Shown: positions 7,883-16,132 of the stretch, one piece after another
Numbering within the stretch: position 1 is the first letter of the stretch
How the letters are laid out: each line of letters starts with the position of its first letter
Origin: Lachnospiraceae bacterium
GTDB lineage: Bacteria > Bacillota > Clostridia > Lachnospirales > Lachnospiraceae
Length of the DNA: 64,000 nt
Direction: 5' to 3'
Assembly (NCBI GenBank): GCA_017408735.1
Contig: JAFQUB010000031.1
Span: 1 to 64,000, forward strand
Notes under the pieces: generated by a model
What the model was told of the DNA's origin: nothing
The model's database searches: none
What the model saw: only the letters and a program-made list of their open reading frames with translations
Translations under genes and position numbers: made by a program

Positions 7883-8776
7883 TTAATTTCCTATCGTGTT
7901 AATTAAAGTACCAATGCCTTCAATTTCGCACCGCACCTCATCTCCCGGTTGTAAAAATTTTGGTGGCTGGAATCCCATGCCAACGCCGGCAGGAGTACCG
8001 GTGGAAATAATGGTACCTGCTTTTAAAGTCATTCCCTGAGATAATTCGCTGATAATCTGAGGGATGGTAAAGAGCATAAGGTTTGTGTTACTGTCCTGAC
8101 GAAGTTCTCCATTTACATAGCTTCTGATAGAAGCGTTTAATGGAAACGGCATTTCATCAGCAGTAGTTATGTAAGGTCCTAACGGAGTGAAGCCGTCGAA
8201 GCTTTTTCCGAAGTACCATTGTGTATGTCTTTTCTGAATATTTCTTGCACTGATATCATTTAAAATAGTATATCCGAAAATATATTTTTCTGCCTCTTCC
8301 TCGGAAACGTTTTTTGCATCTTTTCCAATGATTACTGCCAGCTCAGCTTCGTAATCAAGTGAATCTACAAGGTGAGAGTAACTTGGAATGATTTCACCGC
8401 ATGCAGTAGTTTCGTTTACTCTTTTAGAAAAGTATGTTGCATATGCTTTTCTTGTGGTATATGTAGAAGGCTCATACTGAGTTGCTTCTTTCTGATGTTC
8501 TCTGTAGTTGATGCCCAGACAGATAATATCCTGTGGCGGTTTGCTGATTGGAGCACATAATTTGACGGAAGACAATGGAACAGTTGGAATGTCCGGTGCT
8601 TCCTGTGCCAAATTCAGACGTTCAAATTCCGCATGTGTCAGCTGGCCGATAACTTCCAGCATATCCTTGTATTCAATATCAAGAATAGAAAACGGAATAA
8701 TTGCATTTTTTGTCTTGTGCAGAATACCTACTTGAGGTGCATCATCAGTCATATTCATAAAAGTTAATAATTTCAT
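7883..8776 (-). CDS. Fumarylacetoacetate hydrolase family protein
   Basis: This 297-residue protein has the FAH-family catalytic core. The C-terminal domain contains the conserved CLGINYREHQKEA segment (about residue 85), the metal-binding YEAELAVIIGK motif (first Glu-x-Glu) and the STGTPAGVGMG loop. Relatives are acylpyruvases, oxaloacetate decarboxylases/tautomerases or ring-cleavage hydratases, so the substrate is open. It shares its transcript with the downstream pseudouridine synthase and lies just downstream of an XRE-cupin regulator on the same strand, with its own promoter in between. No aromatic catabolism genes are nearby, which argues for a general oxaloacetate/acylpyruvate role. 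Confidence 0.88.
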   Translation of the reverse strand: MKLLTFMNMTDDAPQVGILHKTKNAIIPFSILDIEYKDMLEVIGQLTHAEFERLNLAQEAPDIPTVPLSSVKLCAPISKPPQDIICLGINYREHQKEATQYEPSTYTTRKAYATYFSKRVNETTACGEIIPSYSHLVDSLDYEAELAVIIGKDAKNVSEEEAEKYIFGYTILNDISARNIQKRHTQWYFGKSFDGFTPLGPYITTADEMPFPLNASIRSYVNGELRQDSNTNLMLFTIPQIISELSQGMTLKAGTIISTGTPAGVGMGFQPPKFLQPGDEVRCEIEGIGTLINTIGN

Positions 8777-8809
8777 TTTTGTTACACTCCGTTTAATTTA
8801 TCTTAAATA

Positions 8810-8838
8810 TTATATAACTTATAAGTAAGGAATACAAG
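8810..8838 (-). promoter_or_regulatory. Sigma-A promoter for the FAH-family gene
   Basis: On the minus strand, TTGTAT (complement of 8833-8838) and TATAAT (complement of 8810-8815) are 17 bases apart, about 35 bases before the start codon at 8776. Confidence 0.65.
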
Positions 8839-8861
8839 AAAAAAATAAAAATGTCTGCTTT

Positions 8862-9401
8862 TTAAAAGCTTGGTGGGGTGCTTACCCAGATTAAAGTGGC
8901 TCCTGTTTTTTCGTTGGCAGTAAGATAGTGTTCTGACTTTGCAGTAAAATAAAAAGCTTCTCCCTTTTTGGCTTTGTATTTTTTATTTCCAAGGTGAATT
9001 GTAATGCTTCCTTGAAGTATGTAGCCAAATTCTTCCCCCTCATGGGGCATATCCAAATAAGTAGAACCTCCTGGCTCAATGGTAAGACGGATTGGCTCCA
9101 TCATGTTTTTCTGGGCATTAGGAATAATCCATTCGATTTTATTTTTTAATTCGCCGTCAATTTTTTCGAAATAATCATTCTGATGAAATACAATCTGTTC
9201 ATCTTCCGTATCATTAAAAAAGGATTTTAAATCAGAACCAAGACACTGCAAAATATCTACCAGTGTAGCAATGGAAGGAGAAGCAATATCTCGCTCTAAC
9301 TGGGAAATAAATCCTTTAGACAGCTCGGCTCTATCCGCCAACTCCTCCTGAGTAAGGCCTTTTGCTTTTCGAAGTTCTCTTAATTTGTGACCAATGTTCA
9401 T
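8862..9401 (-). CDS. XRE-family transcriptional regulator with cupin sensor domain
   Basis: The 179-residue protein joins an N-terminal helix-turn-helix (residues 4-58, GLTQEELADRAELSKGFISQLERD) to a C-terminal cupin barrel (about 100-175, with GEEFGYILQGSITIHLG and FTAKSEHYL). This is the PuuR/SutR-like architecture, in which the cupin senses a small molecule. I chose the inner ATG at 9401, preceded by AGAGG at 7 bases, over the outer ATG at 9419. It reads in the same direction as the FAH-family gene downstream, which it may control. The ligand is unknown. Confidence 0.9.
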   Translation of the reverse strand: MNIGHKLRELRKAKGLTQEELADRAELSKGFISQLERDIASPSIATLVDILQCLGSDLKSFFNDTEDEQIVFHQNDYFEKIDGELKNKIEWIIPNAQKNMMEPIRLTIEPGGSTYLDMPHEGEEFGYILQGSITIHLGNKKYKAKKGEAFYFTAKSEHYLTANEKTGATLIWVSTPPSF

Positions 9402-9433
9402 AGTATCGCCTCTTTGCATTTGTTGTTGTTCTT

Positions 9434-9462
9434 ACTATAGCAGAGAAATGAAAATGGTTCAA
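9434..9462 (-). promoter_or_regulatory. Sigma-A promoter for the XRE-cupin gene
   Basis: On the minus strand, TTGAAC (complement of 9457-9462) and TATAGT (complement of 9434-9439) have a 17-base spacer, ending about 30 bases before the ATG. Confidence 0.7.
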
Positions 9463-9481
9463 GTTTTTTGGCTGCACGGAC

Positions 9482-9666
9482 GCTCATAAGCGGCACCAAT
9501 TCTTCCTGAAAAGGCAGAGGCAACACGGCTGGAAACTAACTGTCAACTGCGACTAAGACGTTCCGGAGAGCCGTCACGCCTAAGTCGCAGTAGACAGTGG
9601 ATTTTCCATCCGTTAAGGGCGCCTCTTTGATTGCCTTTTCAGGAAGAATTGGTGCCACTTATGAGC
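9482..9666. repeat. Palindromic element copy 1 (185 bp)
   Basis: The ends are inverted repeats of 35 bases (9482-9516 against 9632-9666) with a single mismatch. Pairing continues inward through GAGGC/GCCTC, GGAAA/TTTCC, GTC/GAC and an ACTGCGACT arm (9546-9554 against 9583-9591) to an apex near 9565, so nearly the whole 185 bases can form one long imperfect hairpin. There is no open reading frame and no T-run, so it is not a simple terminator. The inner arms share sequence with the element at 9851 (for example AAACTAACT then ACTAAG, and AAATCCACT then ACTTAG, at matching spacings), showing common descent. I do not recognise the family. It could be a non-autonomous mobile element or a structured RNA. 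Confidence 0.8.
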
Positions 9667-9850
9667 TGTTCTTGGTAAGTCACAAACATTGAAATTTTCA
9701 TTTTGAAATAAATTTGTATCAAGCTATAGTAAGAAAAACACATATGAGATATATAAAATAAAAAACACAAGTCAGACACCACAACCTAGCGTCTATAAAA
9801 GTCCGGTATGAAGCGATTTTTGCGGGGATTTATTTTGCTTGCCAAGACCA

Positions 9851-10037
9851 GCCCATGATAAGGACAGTAGCTTCCCGGGCAGGCAATTAGGAAACGTTTT
9901 TAGACGCAGGTGAAATCCACTTCTTAGTAAGCACTTAGTGAGGAACCCACTGGTGACGAACTTAGTGCGTCTTAGAAGTTAGTTTACCGGAGTCGTTGTT
10001 TCCGCCTGCCCGGGAAGCTACTGTTCTTATCATGGGC
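9851..10037. repeat. Palindromic element copy 2 (187 bp), opposite orientation
   Basis: The ends are 34-base inverted repeats (9851-9884 against 10004-10037) with one mismatch, and the interior also pairs along most of its length. The two inner arms correspond to those of the 9482 element but in swapped order: the AAATCCACT/ACTTAG arm is on the left (9913-9938) and the AAACTAACT/ACTAAG arm on the right (complement of 9961-9985). The copies are therefore inverted relative to each other. The outer arms also resemble those of copy 1 (GCYCAT..TAAG at the tip, CTTCC..AGGCA at the base). Weaker complementarity extends outward to about 9813 and 10076. It lies immediately upstream of the parE promoter. 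Confidence 0.8.
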
Positions 10038-10084
10038 GTACTGCCAACCAAATTATCCCCCCACAAATCCCATCGCAAATAAAT

Positions 10085-10114
10085 TTGACGAACCAAGAAC
10101 ATTTGTGCTAATAT
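10085..10114 (+). promoter_or_regulatory. Sigma-A promoter for parE-parC
   Basis: TTGACG (10085-10090) and TAATAT (10109-10114) with an 18-base spacer lie about 48 bases before the parE ATG and just outside palindromic element 2. Confidence 0.65.
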
Positions 10115-10161
10115 AAACCAATATGGATTTTTATGCTAAAAATTAGGAAAGGGACGAGATT

Positions 10162-12084
10162 ATGGCAAAACAGACATCATACGATGCACAGAATATTTCT
10201 GTATTGGAAGGGCTGGAAGCGGTAAGAAAACGCCCTGGAATGTACATCGGAAGTGTGACAACCAAAGGATTAAATCATTTGATTTATGAAATTGTGGACA
10301 ATTCTGTAGATGAACATCTGGCAGGATTTTGTAATAGAATCGAAGTGACATTGGAAAAGGATGGTTCTGCTACCATTGCAGATAATGGCCGTGGAATCCC
10401 GGTAGATATGCATGAAAAAGGAATCAGTGCGGAACGATTGGTATTTACCACACTTCATGCAGGTGGTAAATTTGATAATTCTGTATATAAAACCAGCGGT
10501 GGACTTCACGGTGTGGGTTCCTCTGTTGTAAATGCATTATCCAATTATTTAGATATCAAAGTAAAGCGTGATGGATTTATTCATCATGACCGGTACGAAA
10601 AGGGAAATCCAGTGATTGAACTGGAAGGCGGATTATTGCCGAAAATTGGGAAAACAAGAGAAACAGGAACGATTATCAATTTCCTGCCGGACGATACTAT
10701 TTTTGAAAAAACAAGATTTAAAGCAGAAGAAATCAAATCAAGACTGCATGAAACAGCGTACTTAAATCCAGAGCTTACCATTTGTTTTCGTGACAACCGT
10801 CAGGCAGAGCCGGAAGTGATTGAATATCATGAAGAAGACGGAATTGTAGGATTTGTAAAAGATATCAATAAGAAAAGCGAAGCTATCCATGATGTGATTT
10901 ACTTTAAAGGTGAAAGTGAAGGTATCACAGTGGAAGCAGCATTTCAGTTTGTAAACGAATTTCATGAAAATGTATTGGGATTTTGTAATAATATTTACAA
11001 TGCAGAGGGCGGTACTCACCTCACTGGATTTAAAACAGTATTTACTACTGTCATAAATTCCTATGCCAGAGAACTGGGAATCTTAAAGGATAAAGACGCA
11101 AACTTTACCGGTGCGGATATTAGAAATGGTATGACGGCGGTAATCTCCATTAAACACCCTGACCCAAGATTTGAAGGACAGACAAAAACAAAACTGGATA
11201 ATCAGGACGCAGCAAAGGCAGTAAATAAGGTAACAGGTGAAGAAATCACAAGATATTTCGACCGTAATTTAGAAGCTTTAAAAAATGTAATTTCCTGTGC
11301 GGAAAAAGCTGCAAAAATCAGAAAGACAGAGGAAAAGGCAAAGACAAATATGTTGTCCAAGCCGAAATTCTCCTTTGATTCCAACGGAAAGCTTGCAAAC
11401 TGTGAGAGCAGAGATGCCTCCAGATGTGAAATCTTTATTGTGGAAGGGGATTCTGCGGGTGGTTCTGCAAAGACTGCCAGAAACAGAGAATTTCAGGCGA
11501 TTCTTCCTATTCGTGGTAAGATTTTAAATGTAGAGAAAGCAAGTATGGATAAAGTATTGGCGAATGCAGAAATTAAAACAATGATTAATGCGTTTGGTTG
11601 TGGATTTTCCGAGGGCTATGGAAATGATTTTGACATTACCAAGCTTCGATATAATAAGATTATTATTATGGCAGATGCCGATGTGGATGGAGCTCATATT
11701 TGTACGTTGTTGCTTACATTGTTCTATCGATTTATGCCGGAATTGATTTATGAAGGTCATGTGTATATTGCCATGCCTCCATTGTACAAAGCCATGCCGT
11801 CAAAAGGAGAAGAAGAATACCTGTACGATGATAAGGCTTTGGAAAAATATCGTAAGAAGCAGAAGGGAAGCTTTACATTGCAGCGTTACAAAGGTTTGGG
11901 TGAAATGGATGCAGACCAGTTGTGGGAAACTACTTTGAATCCGGAAACAAGAATCTTAAAGCAGGTAGAAATCGAAGATGCCCGAATGGCGTCTGATGTA
12001 ACGGAAATGTTGATGGGAACAGAAGTTCCACCGAGAAAAGCATTTATTTATGAACATGCCCAGGATGCGGAGTTAGATATTTAG
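10162..12084 (+). CDS. parE: Type IIA topoisomerase subunit B (ParE/GyrB-type)
   Basis: The 640-residue protein is the ATPase subunit of a type IIA topoisomerase. It shows the GHKL ATP-binding motifs (EIVDNSVDE near residue 40, DNGRGIPVD near 75, TSGGLHGVGSSVVNALS near 112), the transducer domain, and the TOPRIM domain with IVEGDSAGGSAK, PIRGKILNVEKA and IMADADVDGAHI. It ends with the RYKGLGEMDADQLWETT segment. The A subunit follows 12 bases later. GyrB and ParE are hard to separate by motif. I prefer ParE because the locus has no dnaA, dnaN or recF nearby, which usually flank gyrB in clostridia, and because the partner subunit looks ParC-like. Confidence 0.85.
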   Translation: MAKQTSYDAQNISVLEGLEAVRKRPGMYIGSVTTKGLNHLIYEIVDNSVDEHLAGFCNRIEVTLEKDGSATIADNGRGIPVDMHEKGISAERLVFTTLHAGGKFDNSVYKTSGGLHGVGSSVVNALSNYLDIKVKRDGFIHHDRYEKGNPVIELEGGLLPKIGKTRETGTIINFLPDDTIFEKTRFKAEEIKSRLHETAYLNPELTICFRDNRQAEPEVIEYHEEDGIVGFVKDINKKSEAIHDVIYFKGESEGITVEAAFQFVNEFHENVLGFCNNIYNAEGGTHLTGFKTVFTTVINSYARELGILKDKDANFTGADIRNGMTAVISIKHPDPRFEGQTKTKLDNQDAAKAVNKVTGEEITRYFDRNLEALKNVISCAEKAAKIRKTEEKAKTNMLSKPKFSFDSNGKLANCESRDASRCEIFIVEGDSAGGSAKTARNREFQAILPIRGKILNVEKASMDKVLANAEIKTMINAFGCGFSEGYGNDFDITKLRYNKIIIMADADVDGAHICTLLLTLFYRFMPELIYEGHVYIAMPPLYKAMPSKGEEEYLYDDKALEKYRKKQKGSFTLQRYKGLGEMDADQLWETTLNPETRILKQVEIEDARMASDVTEMLMGTEVPPRKAFIYEHAQDAELDI

Positions 12085-12096
12085 GAGGAAAGATAA

Positions 12097-14379
12097 ATGG
12101 AAGAACAGATTATAAAAACCGAATACTCCGATATTATGCAGAAATCATATATTGATTATGCCATGAGTGTTATTGTGGCCAGAGCACTTCCTGATGTGCG
12201 TGACGGCTTGAAACCGGTACAGCGAAGAACTCTATATGATATGCATGAACTGGGAATTCGTTATGATAAGCCATATCGAAAATGTGCACGTATTGTAGGT
12301 GATACCATGGGTAAATACCATCCTCATGGTGACAGCTCCATATACGAAGCTTTGGTGGTACTGGCACAGGATTTTAAAAAGGGACAGCCTCTGGTAGATG
12401 GTCATGGTAACTTTGGGTCCATCGAAGGAGATGGAGCGGCAGCTATGCGTTATACCGAGGCACGTTTACAGAAAATTACCCAGGAGGTATTTCTGGCTGA
12501 TTTGGATAAAAATGTGGTAGATTTTGGACCAAACTTTGATGAAACGGAGAAAGAACCGTTGGTACTTCCGGTAAAAGTGCCAAATCTTTTGCTCAATGGT
12601 GCGGAAGGGATTGCGGTTGGTATGGCAACCAGTATTCCACCTCACAATTTAGGTGAAATTATTGAAGCGGAAAAAGCATTTTTGAAGAATCCTGATATTA
12701 CCACAGAAGAATTGATGCAGTATATCGAAGGACCGGATTTCCCAACCGGCGGAATTGTGGTAAATAAGGATGAATTGCTGGAGATCTACAAAACCGGTAT
12801 GGGAAAAATCAAGCTTCGCGGTAAAGTGGAAGTTGAACAGGTAAAAGGTGGAAAAGAACGTATTGTTATCACAGAAATTCCATATACTATGGTGGGTGCC
12901 AATATCGGAAAATTCCTCAATGACATTGGTAATCTGGTAGAAACCAAGAAGGCTCCTGATATTGTGGATATTTCCAACCAGTCTTCCAAAGATGGTATCC
13001 GTATTGTCTTAGAATTAAAGAAAAATGCCGATACCAACCAGATTATTAATATGCTTTATAAAAAGACAAAGCTGGAAGATACCTTTGGAATGAACATGTT
13101 AGCGGTGGCTAACGGAAAACCGGAAACCATGGGGCTTCGTACAGTAATTGAGCATCATCTGGATTTCCAGTATGAGATTACCACCAGAAAGTATAAGACT
13201 TTACTGGAGAAAGAACTGGATAAAAAAGAAATTCAGGAAGGTTTGATTAAGGCTTGCGATGTGATTGATTTGATTATCGAAATTCTTCGTGGAAGTAAGA
13301 ATATCAAAGAAGCAAAAGCATGTCTGGTATCCGGAGAAACCGGAAATATTAAATTCAAATCAGAAGCCTCCAGAAAGGCAGCGGCACAGCTGAAATTTAC
13401 AGAACGCCAGGCAACTGCGATTTTAGAAATGCGTTTATACAAGTTGATTGGCTTGGAAATTGAAGCGTTGTTAAAGGAACATGAAGCCACTTTATTAAAT
13501 ATTGCCAAATACGAAGATATTTTAAGTAACCACAGTGCTATGACAAAAGTAATCCGCAAAGAACTGGATGACATCAAAAAAGCTTATGCCGTGCCACGAA
13601 AAACAGTGATTGAAAATGGTGTGGCTGCAGTTTATGAGGAAAAGAAGATAGAGGAGCAGGAAGTGGTATTCTTAATGGACCGTTTCGGCTATGCCAAAAC
13701 CATTGATACTTCTATTTATGAAAGAAATAAAGAAGCGGCAGACAGTGAAAATAAATATGTAATTACCTGTATGAATACAGATAAAATCTGTCTGTTTACT
13801 GATGTGGGAACCATGCATACGGTAAAAGTAATTGATTTACCATATGGGAAGCTTAGAGATAAGGGAACGCCGGTGGATAATGTAAGTAATTACAACAGTG
13901 CCGAAGAACAGATGGTGTTTGTGACATCCTTAAAGGATTTAAATGATAAATATCTAATTTTTACTACCAAGCATGGTATGATGAAAAAAGTAATGGGAAC
14001 AGAGTTTGATGTGGCGAAACGAACCATAGCTGCCACAAAGCTAAATGAAGGTGACAGGGTATGTACTATTCTTACAGAACCGTTAGTCTTGATTGCGGAA
14101 GGTATGAGTATTTCGGAAATTCCTAAAAATACCAATAATCTGGTGTTACAGACAAGAAATGGCATATTCCTGCGATTCCAGTCCACAGAAATACCAGAGA
14201 AAAAGCGTGGCGCGGTTGGAGTGCGTGGAATTAAACTTACCGGAAACGATGAAATTGAGCAAGTATACATTTTTGATGAAAACGAAACATATGCGATAGA
14301 ATATAACAAAAAAGAAGTGGTACTATCCAGATTGAAAAAAGCCGGACGAGACACCAAGGGAACAAAGTACCGGGGCTAA
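12097..14379 (+). CDS. parC: Type IIA topoisomerase subunit A (ParC/GyrA-type)
   Basis: This 760-residue subunit carries out DNA cleavage and religation. The catalytic tyrosine is Tyr119 in [10 protein letters not shown]. The quinolone-resistance region reads [11 protein letters not shown] with Ser80 and Glu84, the same residues and numbering as E. coli ParC. The coiled-coil hinge and the C-terminal beta-pinwheel follow, but no clear QRRGGKG gyrase box is visible; the nearest segment, RGAVGVRGI, is degenerate. It is shorter than usual for GyrA. These points support a decatenating topoisomerase IV over gyrase, although clostridial naming is unreliable. The wild-type-like Ser80/Glu84 pair shows no sequence sign of fluoroquinolone resistance. 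Confidence 0.82.
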   Translation: MEEQIIKTEYSDIMQKSYIDYAMSVIVARALPDVRDGLKPVQRRTLYDMHELGIRYDKPYRKCARIVGDTMGKYHPHGDSSIYEALVVLAQDFKKGQPLVDGHGNFGSIEGDGAAAMRYTEARLQKITQEVFLADLDKNVVDFGPNFDETEKEPLVLPVKVPNLLLNGAEGIAVGMATSIPPHNLGEIIEAEKAFLKNPDITTEELMQYIEGPDFPTGGIVVNKDELLEIYKTGMGKIKLRGKVEVEQVKGGKERIVITEIPYTMVGANIGKFLNDIGNLVETKKAPDIVDISNQSSKDGIRIVLELKKNADTNQIINMLYKKTKLEDTFGMNMLAVANGKPETMGLRTVIEHHLDFQYEITTRKYKTLLEKELDKKEIQEGLIKACDVIDLIIEILRGSKNIKEAKACLVSGETGNIKFKSEASRKAAAQLKFTERQATAILEMRLYKLIGLEIEALLKEHEATLLNIAKYEDILSNHSAMTKVIRKELDDIKKAYAVPRKTVIENGVAAVYEEKKIEEQEVVFLMDRFGYAKTIDTSIYERNKEAADSENKYVITCMNTDKICLFTDVGTMHTVKVIDLPYGKLRDKGTPVDNVSNYNSAEEQMVFVTSLKDLNDKYLIFTTKHGMMKKVMGTEFDVAKRTIAATKLNEGDRVCTILTEPLVLIAEGMSISEIPKNTNNLVLQTRNGIFLRFQSTEIPEKKRGAVGVRGIKLTGNDEIEQVYIFDENETYAIEYNKKEVVLSRLKKAGRDTKGTKYRG

Positions 14380-14389
14380 GGAGGACAAA

Positions 14390-14953
14390 ATGCGAGTAAT
14401 AGCGGGCACAGCAAGAAGACTTCAGTTAAAAACACTGGAAGGCAGTGACACCAGACCAACGACAGACAGAATTAAGGAAACCTTGTTTAATATGATTCAG
14501 CACGAATTGGCAGACACTGCGTTTCTTGACTTGTTCAGCGGAAGCGGTAGTATTGGAATCGAAGCATTAAGCAGAGGAGCAAGAAGGGCTTGGTTTGTAG
14601 AAAACAATCCAAAAGCAATGAAGTGTATTAAGGACAATTTACAGACTACAAAATTGCTGGACAAGGCAGAATTGTTGAGTGTGGATTATCTTGGGGCACT
14701 CAGAAGGTTAGAAGGGCAGAAAGCCATGGATTATATTTTTATGGATCCCCCTTATAATCATGAATATGAAAGAGGAGTATTAGGATATCTTGCAGATTCC
14801 TCTTTGGCAGACGAGAACACTGTAATCATCATAGAGGCTTCTTTGGAAACAGATTTCTCTTTTATCGAAGATGAAAAGTTACCCTTTGAAGTGATAAAAT
14901 ACAAGAAATATAAAACCAACATGCATGTATTCGTGCAGAGAAAAGAGGATTAA
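14390..14953 (+). CDS. rsmD: 16S rRNA (guanine966-N2)-methyltransferase RsmD
   Basis: The 187-residue enzyme methylates G966 of 16S rRNA using SAM. Motif I is [20 protein letters not shown] (about residues 44-63), and the catalytic N6/N2-type motif DPPY is at residues 119-122. The N-terminal [14 protein letters not shown] and [15 protein letters not shown] segments are family hallmarks. A GGAGG site precedes the ATG 10 bases after parC. The rsmD-coaD-ylbJ order seen here matches the ylbH-ylbI-ylbJ cluster of Bacillus. Confidence 0.95.
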   Translation: MRVIAGTARRLQLKTLEGSDTRPTTDRIKETLFNMIQHELADTAFLDLFSGSGSIGIEALSRGARRAWFVENNPKAMKCIKDNLQTTKLLDKAELLSVDYLGALRRLEGQKAMDYIFMDPPYNHEYERGVLGYLADSSLADENTVIIIEASLETDFSFIEDEKLPFEVIKYKKYKTNMHVFVQRKED

Positions 14954-14954
14954 G

Positions 14955-15449
14955 ATGGCGAAAGCATTGTATTCAGGAAGTTTTGACCCGGTAACCTTCG
15001 GTCATATCGATATTATCAAGCGTGCAGCCAACATTTTTGATGAGGTTGTAGTGGCTGTTTTGAATAATAAGGCGAAAAATCCATTGTTTTCTGTGGAAGA
15101 ACGTGTTAATATGTTAGAGGAAACCACGAAAGATTTAAAAAATGTAAAAGTGACGTCTTTCAGTGGCTTATTGGTGGATTTTGCAAAAGAAGAAAATATA
15201 AATGTAATTGTCAGAGGACTTCGGGCAGTTACGGATTTCGAATATGAGCTTCAGATGGCACAGACAAATCATGAACTGTTGCCGGAAGTGGATACCATGT
15301 TTTTGACTACAAGTATTTTATATTCTTATGTAAGCTCTACCATTGTGAGGGAGGTAGCGTCTTATCATGGTGATGTATCTCATTTCGTACCGGAATGTAT
15401 TGCAGAAAAAATATACAAAAAATATGATGAAATACACAAAAATGCATAA
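14955..15449 (+). CDS. coaD: Pantetheine-phosphate adenylyltransferase CoaD
   Basis: CoaD transfers AMP to 4'-phosphopantetheine in the fourth step of coenzyme A synthesis. The 164-residue length is standard. The nucleotidyltransferase motif TxGH appears as [11 protein letters not shown] (His17), and the C-terminal [10 protein letters not shown] motif corresponds to ISSTxxR. I take the ATG at 14955, with AGAGGA 6 bases before it inside the end of rsmD, because the longer frame from 14925 only adds rsmD overlap. It abuts rsmD with a one-base gap. Confidence 0.95.
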   Translation: MAKALYSGSFDPVTFGHIDIIKRAANIFDEVVVAVLNNKAKNPLFSVEERVNMLEETTKDLKNVKVTSFSGLLVDFAKEENINVIVRGLRAVTDFEYELQMAQTNHELLPEVDTMFLTTSILYSYVSSTIVREVASYHGDVSHFVPECIAEKIYKKYDEIHKNA

Positions 15450-15482
15450 GATTAGGAAAAATTAAAAAGGAGATGTCTTGTT

Positions 15483-16082
15483 ATGAATAGCAAAATAGAG
15501 CAGATTATTGATGAAATACAAGAGTACATAGATAGCTGTAAATATCAGCCATTATCAAATAGTAAAATTGTTGTGTCCAAAGATGAAATGGATGAGTTGT
15601 TGCGTGAACTCCGTATGAAAACACCGGAGGAGATTAAGCGTTATCAGAAGATTATTAGCAATCGTGATGCAATTATGGATGATGCTAAGACGAAAGCGGA
15701 GGCCATGCTAAGAGAAGCAACCATTCATACCAATGAGTTGGTGAGTGAACATGAAATTATGCAGCAGGCTTATGCGCAGGCAAACGAGATTATTGCCCAG
15801 GCAACAGAAAAAGCCCAGATGATTCTGGATAATGCCACAAAAGATGCCAATGAAATTCGTATTGGTGCCATTCAATATACGGATGAAATGTTGGGAAGCC
15901 TGCATAATATCGTAAATCATGCTATTGATTCTGCCAGTGCAAAGTATGATAATTTGCTTTCAGATTTGAAACGTACATGTGAAATTATTGATACAAACCG
16001 GGCTTCGCTGTCGGCCACAGACGAACAGGAAAGTGTAGCAGAAGCAGCAGAGGCAGACGCAGAATCTGTAAGGGAAGAATAG
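15483..16082 (+). CDS. Coiled-coil protein of the coaD-ylbJ cluster
   Basis: The 199-residue protein is almost entirely helical. After a short N-terminal segment comes a long amphipathic stretch (about residues 55-140) rich in Ala, Glu, Gln and Lys that repeats blocks such as AQANEIIAQATEKAQMILDNATKDANEIR. It resembles the stalk of F- or V-type ATP synthase peripheral subunits and DivIVA-type proteins, which explains why relatives are often labelled ATPase. No Walker motif, membrane segment or signal peptide is present, so that label is unsupported. The acidic tail is low-complexity. It sits between coaD and ylbJ and is followed by a terminator. Function unknown; a structural or cell-division role is possible. 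Confidence 0.7.
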   Translation: MNSKIEQIIDEIQEYIDSCKYQPLSNSKIVVSKDEMDELLRELRMKTPEEIKRYQKIISNRDAIMDDAKTKAEAMLREATIHTNELVSEHEIMQQAYAQANEIIAQATEKAQMILDNATKDANEIRIGAIQYTDEMLGSLHNIVNHAIDSASAKYDNLLSDLKRTCEIIDTNRASLSATDEQESVAEAAEADAESVREE

Positions 16083-16083
16083 A

Positions 16084-16132
16084 AATTTTACCCCGGAATT
16101 GTTGGATGTTTGGAACAATTCCGGGGAATTTT
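16084..16132. terminator. Bidirectional intrinsic terminator
   Basis: A 13 bp GC-rich stem (CCCCGGAATTGTT at 16091-16103, complement at 16114-16126) is flanked by A/T runs on both sides. It separates the parE-to-coiled-coil operon from the convergent ylbJ. Confidence 0.92.

Noticed and set aside
9482-10037. Palindromes as ordinary terminators or insertion sequences
   Set aside because: No T-run follows either hairpin and no transposase frame is present; each is far longer than a terminator stem.
14925-14955. Upstream start for coaD
   Set aside because: It only adds residues overlapping rsmD; the ATG at 14955 has a good ribosome site and matches the family N-terminus.
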